Source: Tetrahymena elliotti 4EA (taxonomy: Eukaryota > Ciliophora > Oligohymenophorea > Hymenostomatida > Tetrahymenidae). Taken from it: a stretch of DNA of 50,951 nt. Below are positions 50,057-50,951 of this stretch, piece by piece. Position 1 is the stretch's first letter. The number at the start of each line of letters is the position of its first letter. The stretch lies in contig AFXF02001880.1 of assembly GCA_000231825.2 (NCBI GenBank), forward strand, positions 1 through 50,951. The letters are read 5' to 3'. Position numbers and translations under genes: made by a program. The notes below the pieces were generated by a model that was given only the letters and a program-made list of their open reading frames with translations, was not told the DNA's origin and searched no databases.

Positions 50057-50951
50057 TTCCTTTTTTCTTAACCTTGAATTATTTTATATTTTTATTTATT
50101 TATTAAAATTTAGATTTATTTCTGATTTATTCTTAATTAGACTTTAGATACAAATAAATAGAATGTAAAAAAACTAAATAAATCACAAAATCAATAAGAA
50201 ACAAAAATAATTACATCTTATTTTGATACATTCTGATTAGAACTAAAATAATACAAAAGAATTTGTCGAAATTCATATTTATCTTTAGATAAATAATACT
50301 TCTTATTTTTAGATGATAAATTCATAATTATTCTAAAAAATAATTTGACTGAATATAATATTAAAATAAATTATTAATGTATTTTTAAATAATCACATTT
50401 GGGATCAAATATTAAGTTAAATCTGGAATTAGAATGCTAATATTCCAAATAAGGTTTAATATTTAAAAAAAAATATATTTATTCCTCATTCGTAAAATTT
50501 AAATGTTAAATTGGCATAAATTATAATTTTAAGATTCTCTAATAAATTTTTTGATTTTGATCTTTTTATAATATTAAATTTAAATTTACTTTAAAATATA
50601 CATAATAATTATCTACTTAACACAGTTAAAAAACATCATATTTTTAAATTTTTTTAAGTTTTAAAAAAAATTATTAAAATTTTAATAAAAATAATAAAGA
50701 ATTTAAATAAAATTCGACTAGAAAAATATTAGATGAATAAAAGTTAATTTATTAAAACTTATCCGAATGAAAAGTAAATTAGTTTTAAATCAACTATTTT
50801 AAATTTCTAGATCCTGAAACAATAATAAAATTTTTTAAATATGAAAAGAAATTAAAAAGATGTTTTTGGTATCTTTTGTTAATTAAGATAAAAAATAAAG
50901 AAATATTTAACTTTTAATTTTATTAAAATTTACGAATTAAAGATATGGATT
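50057..50951. other. AT-rich right flank
   Basis: The promoter side of the small secreted protein gene and the end of the window. It is almost all A/T; no gene, RNA or repeat can be supported. Confidence 0.6.

Noticed and set aside
1..50951. tRNA, rRNA, CRISPR, transposon, telomere or chromosome-breakage sequence
   Set aside because: No T-arm-like GTTCRA block with a fitting acceptor stem, no C4A2/G4T2 repeats, no transposase motif and no match to the 15 bp Tetrahymena breakage sequence were seen by eye.

Overview
This is about 51 kb of very AT-rich nuclear DNA from a ciliate, most likely Tetrahymena (macronuclear, protein-coding). Every long reading frame works only if TAA and TAG are read as glutamine and TGA is the only stop. 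Genes are broken by short, very AT-rich GT...AG introns, mostly 31-90 bp. Gaps between genes are nearly pure A/T. The gene content (axonemal dynein, ARMC9, CCCH proteins, a modular LRR protein) fits a free-living ciliate. I rebuilt most genes exon by exon. Exon phases and lengths sum to whole codon numbers in every model except two: one internal junction in the ARMC9-like gene has two possible introns, and the 5' end of the 19.4-21.4 kb gene is not resolved.

Left part (1-11 kb): a large unrecognised protein on the minus strand (490-3926); a candidate 44-residue spliced microprotein (4650-4815); a BFR1-like coiled-coil protein (5391-7386); a casein-kinase-2-alpha-like kinase that begins with a signal-peptide-like segment (8012-9636); and, convergent with it, a nine-exon leucine-rich-repeat protein in which each repeat is its own phase-2 exon (9743-11012).

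Middle part (11-28 kb): from a short divergent promoter runs a 1,067-residue protein with two CCCH zinc fingers and a DEDDy 3'-5' exonuclease domain (11243-14634). Then come a sphingomyelin-synthase-like membrane enzyme (15415-16203), an unrecognised low-complexity protein (16931-18913), an unrecognised minus-strand protein (19399-about 21420), a secreted cathepsin-L-type protease with strong codon bias (22006-22998), two weak small-gene candidates, and a TTD14-like ATPase/CYTH protein whose long intron holds a hairpin (25596-27421).

Right part (28-51 kb): a complete axonemal dynein heavy chain of the gamma/DNAH5-DNAH8 class (28538-43486, 4,621 residues, six exons); next to it an ARMC9-like ciliary protein (44377-46145); a second, shorter CCCH plus DEDDy exonuclease, clearly a paralogue of the one at 11-14.6 kb (46627-48852); and a small secreted six-cysteine protein (49736-50056).

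Themes: two neighbouring ciliary genes (dynein and ARMC9), and a pair of EXD1/Egalitarian-like exonucleases facing each other 32 kb apart, one carrying an internal duplication of its N-terminal module. This pair and the exon-per-repeat LRR gene are the most interesting items. I saw no tRNA, rRNA, CRISPR, transposon or telomeric repeat.
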